A stretch of 12,886 bases of DNA, from assembly GCA_903893955.1 (NCBI GenBank), contig CAITOG010000161.1, forward strand, positions 1 through 12,886, written 5' to 3'. Positions 12,664 through 12,886 of the stretch are shown one piece after another. Under the pieces are notes generated by a model. It was not told the DNA's origin. It worked only from the letters and a program-made list of their open reading frames with translations, and did no database searches. The translations under genes and the position numbers were made by a program. Numbering within the stretch: position 1 is the first letter of the stretch; each line of letters opens with the position of its first letter. This DNA comes from an uncultured Actinomycetes bacterium (lineage in GTDB: Bacteria > Actinomycetota > Acidimicrobiia > Acidimicrobiales > RAAP-2).

Positions 12664-12886
12664 GCTCGACATCGAGGTCGAAGCCTTTGAGGGCCTGGCG
12701 ATGGCGTCGCCACTGCGGATCTTCGTGGCCGGCGAAGGCGATCGCCAGGCCGCAATCACAGCTGCGGTCGCCGTCGTTGGGGCCTATGAGCGTGCGTGCA
12801 CACGGTTCGACCCAGCAAGCGATCTGAGCCTCCTCAACGCAGCGCCGAACAGGACGCAGGTCGTCGTGCCGCCCTTGCTCGACGCA
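12653..12886 (+). CDS. apbE: FAD:protein FMN transferase (ApbE), 5' part only
   Basis: The 78 visible residues match the N-terminus of ApbE: VEAFEGLAMASPLRIFVAG corresponds to the F.aMGT.. strand, and ERACTRFDPASDLSLLNAAP to the RFdp.SelS.LN motif, followed by a hydrophobic V.VPPLLDA. ApbE uses Mg2+ and FAD to attach FMN by a phosphoester bond to Thr or Ser of exported redox proteins. GTG 12653 overlaps the preceding stop by 11 nt; GTG 12644 is a possible alternative. No signal peptide or lipobox is visible, unlike many periplasmic ApbE proteins. The gene continues beyond the right edge, where FMN-binding or ferric-reductase-like partners might be expected from other genomes. Confidence 0.88.
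   Translation, partial: MLAELDIEVEAFEGLAMASPLRIFVAGEGDRQAAITAAVAVVGAYERACTRFDPASDLSLLNAAPNRTQVVVPPLLDA

Overview
The window is high-GC DNA with dense, mostly non-overlapping genes and strong G/C bias at third codon positions. It looks like a chromosomal segment of an actinobacterium (Actinomycetota). Pointers are an F420-type luciferase-like oxidoreductase, MshB/Mca-type PIG-L deacetylases, a long actinobacterial-style S-adenosylhomocysteinase, and several genes whose start codon lies 6-7 nt after a TANNNT -10 box with no Shine-Dalgarno, the signature of leaderless mRNAs common in this phylum. Acidimicrobiia is my guess for the class; that is inference. I see no tRNA, rRNA, CRISPR array, insertion sequence or phage gene.

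Layout. (1) 1-2140, minus strand: a PaaI/YdiI-type hotdog thioesterase, then fabH, then a sugar-nucleotide-type nucleotidyltransferase cut by the left edge and coupled to fabH by an ATGA overlap. fabH seems to be preceded by a leaderless 11-codon ORF that overlaps its start. (2) 2183-4083, plus strand: an L-threonine aldolase gene and a luciferase-like F420-type oxidoreductase gene, joined by ATGA and fired from a promoter back-to-back with that of the thioesterase; a possible terminator follows. (3) 4152-7218, plus strand: a soluble PRC-barrel/MgtE-N/CBS protein followed by an NRAMP-fold transporter whose metal-site residues match NRAMP-related Mg2+ transporters rather than Mn/Fe NRAMPs. The 190-bp gap between them holds a well-initiated 13-codon ORF with an EEE run and complementary CCTCCT/AGGAGG elements that could form a switch. 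(4) 7241-8908, plus strand: two tandem PIG-L deacetylases. (5) 8984-11624, minus strand: ahcY downstream of ychF, converging on the deacetylases at a hairpin. (6) 11796-12886, plus strand: two small membrane-anchored Thr/Pro-rich proteins and the start of apbE (protein FMN transferase), joined by two 11-nt overlaps.

The most interesting parts are the Mg2+-like sensor/transporter pair with its leader RNA (4152-7218), and the possible flavinylation cassette at the right edge, where one small protein carries SGAS and a C-terminal TGAS resembling ApbE acceptor motifs. All functional calls are from reading the sequence; no search or folding program was run.
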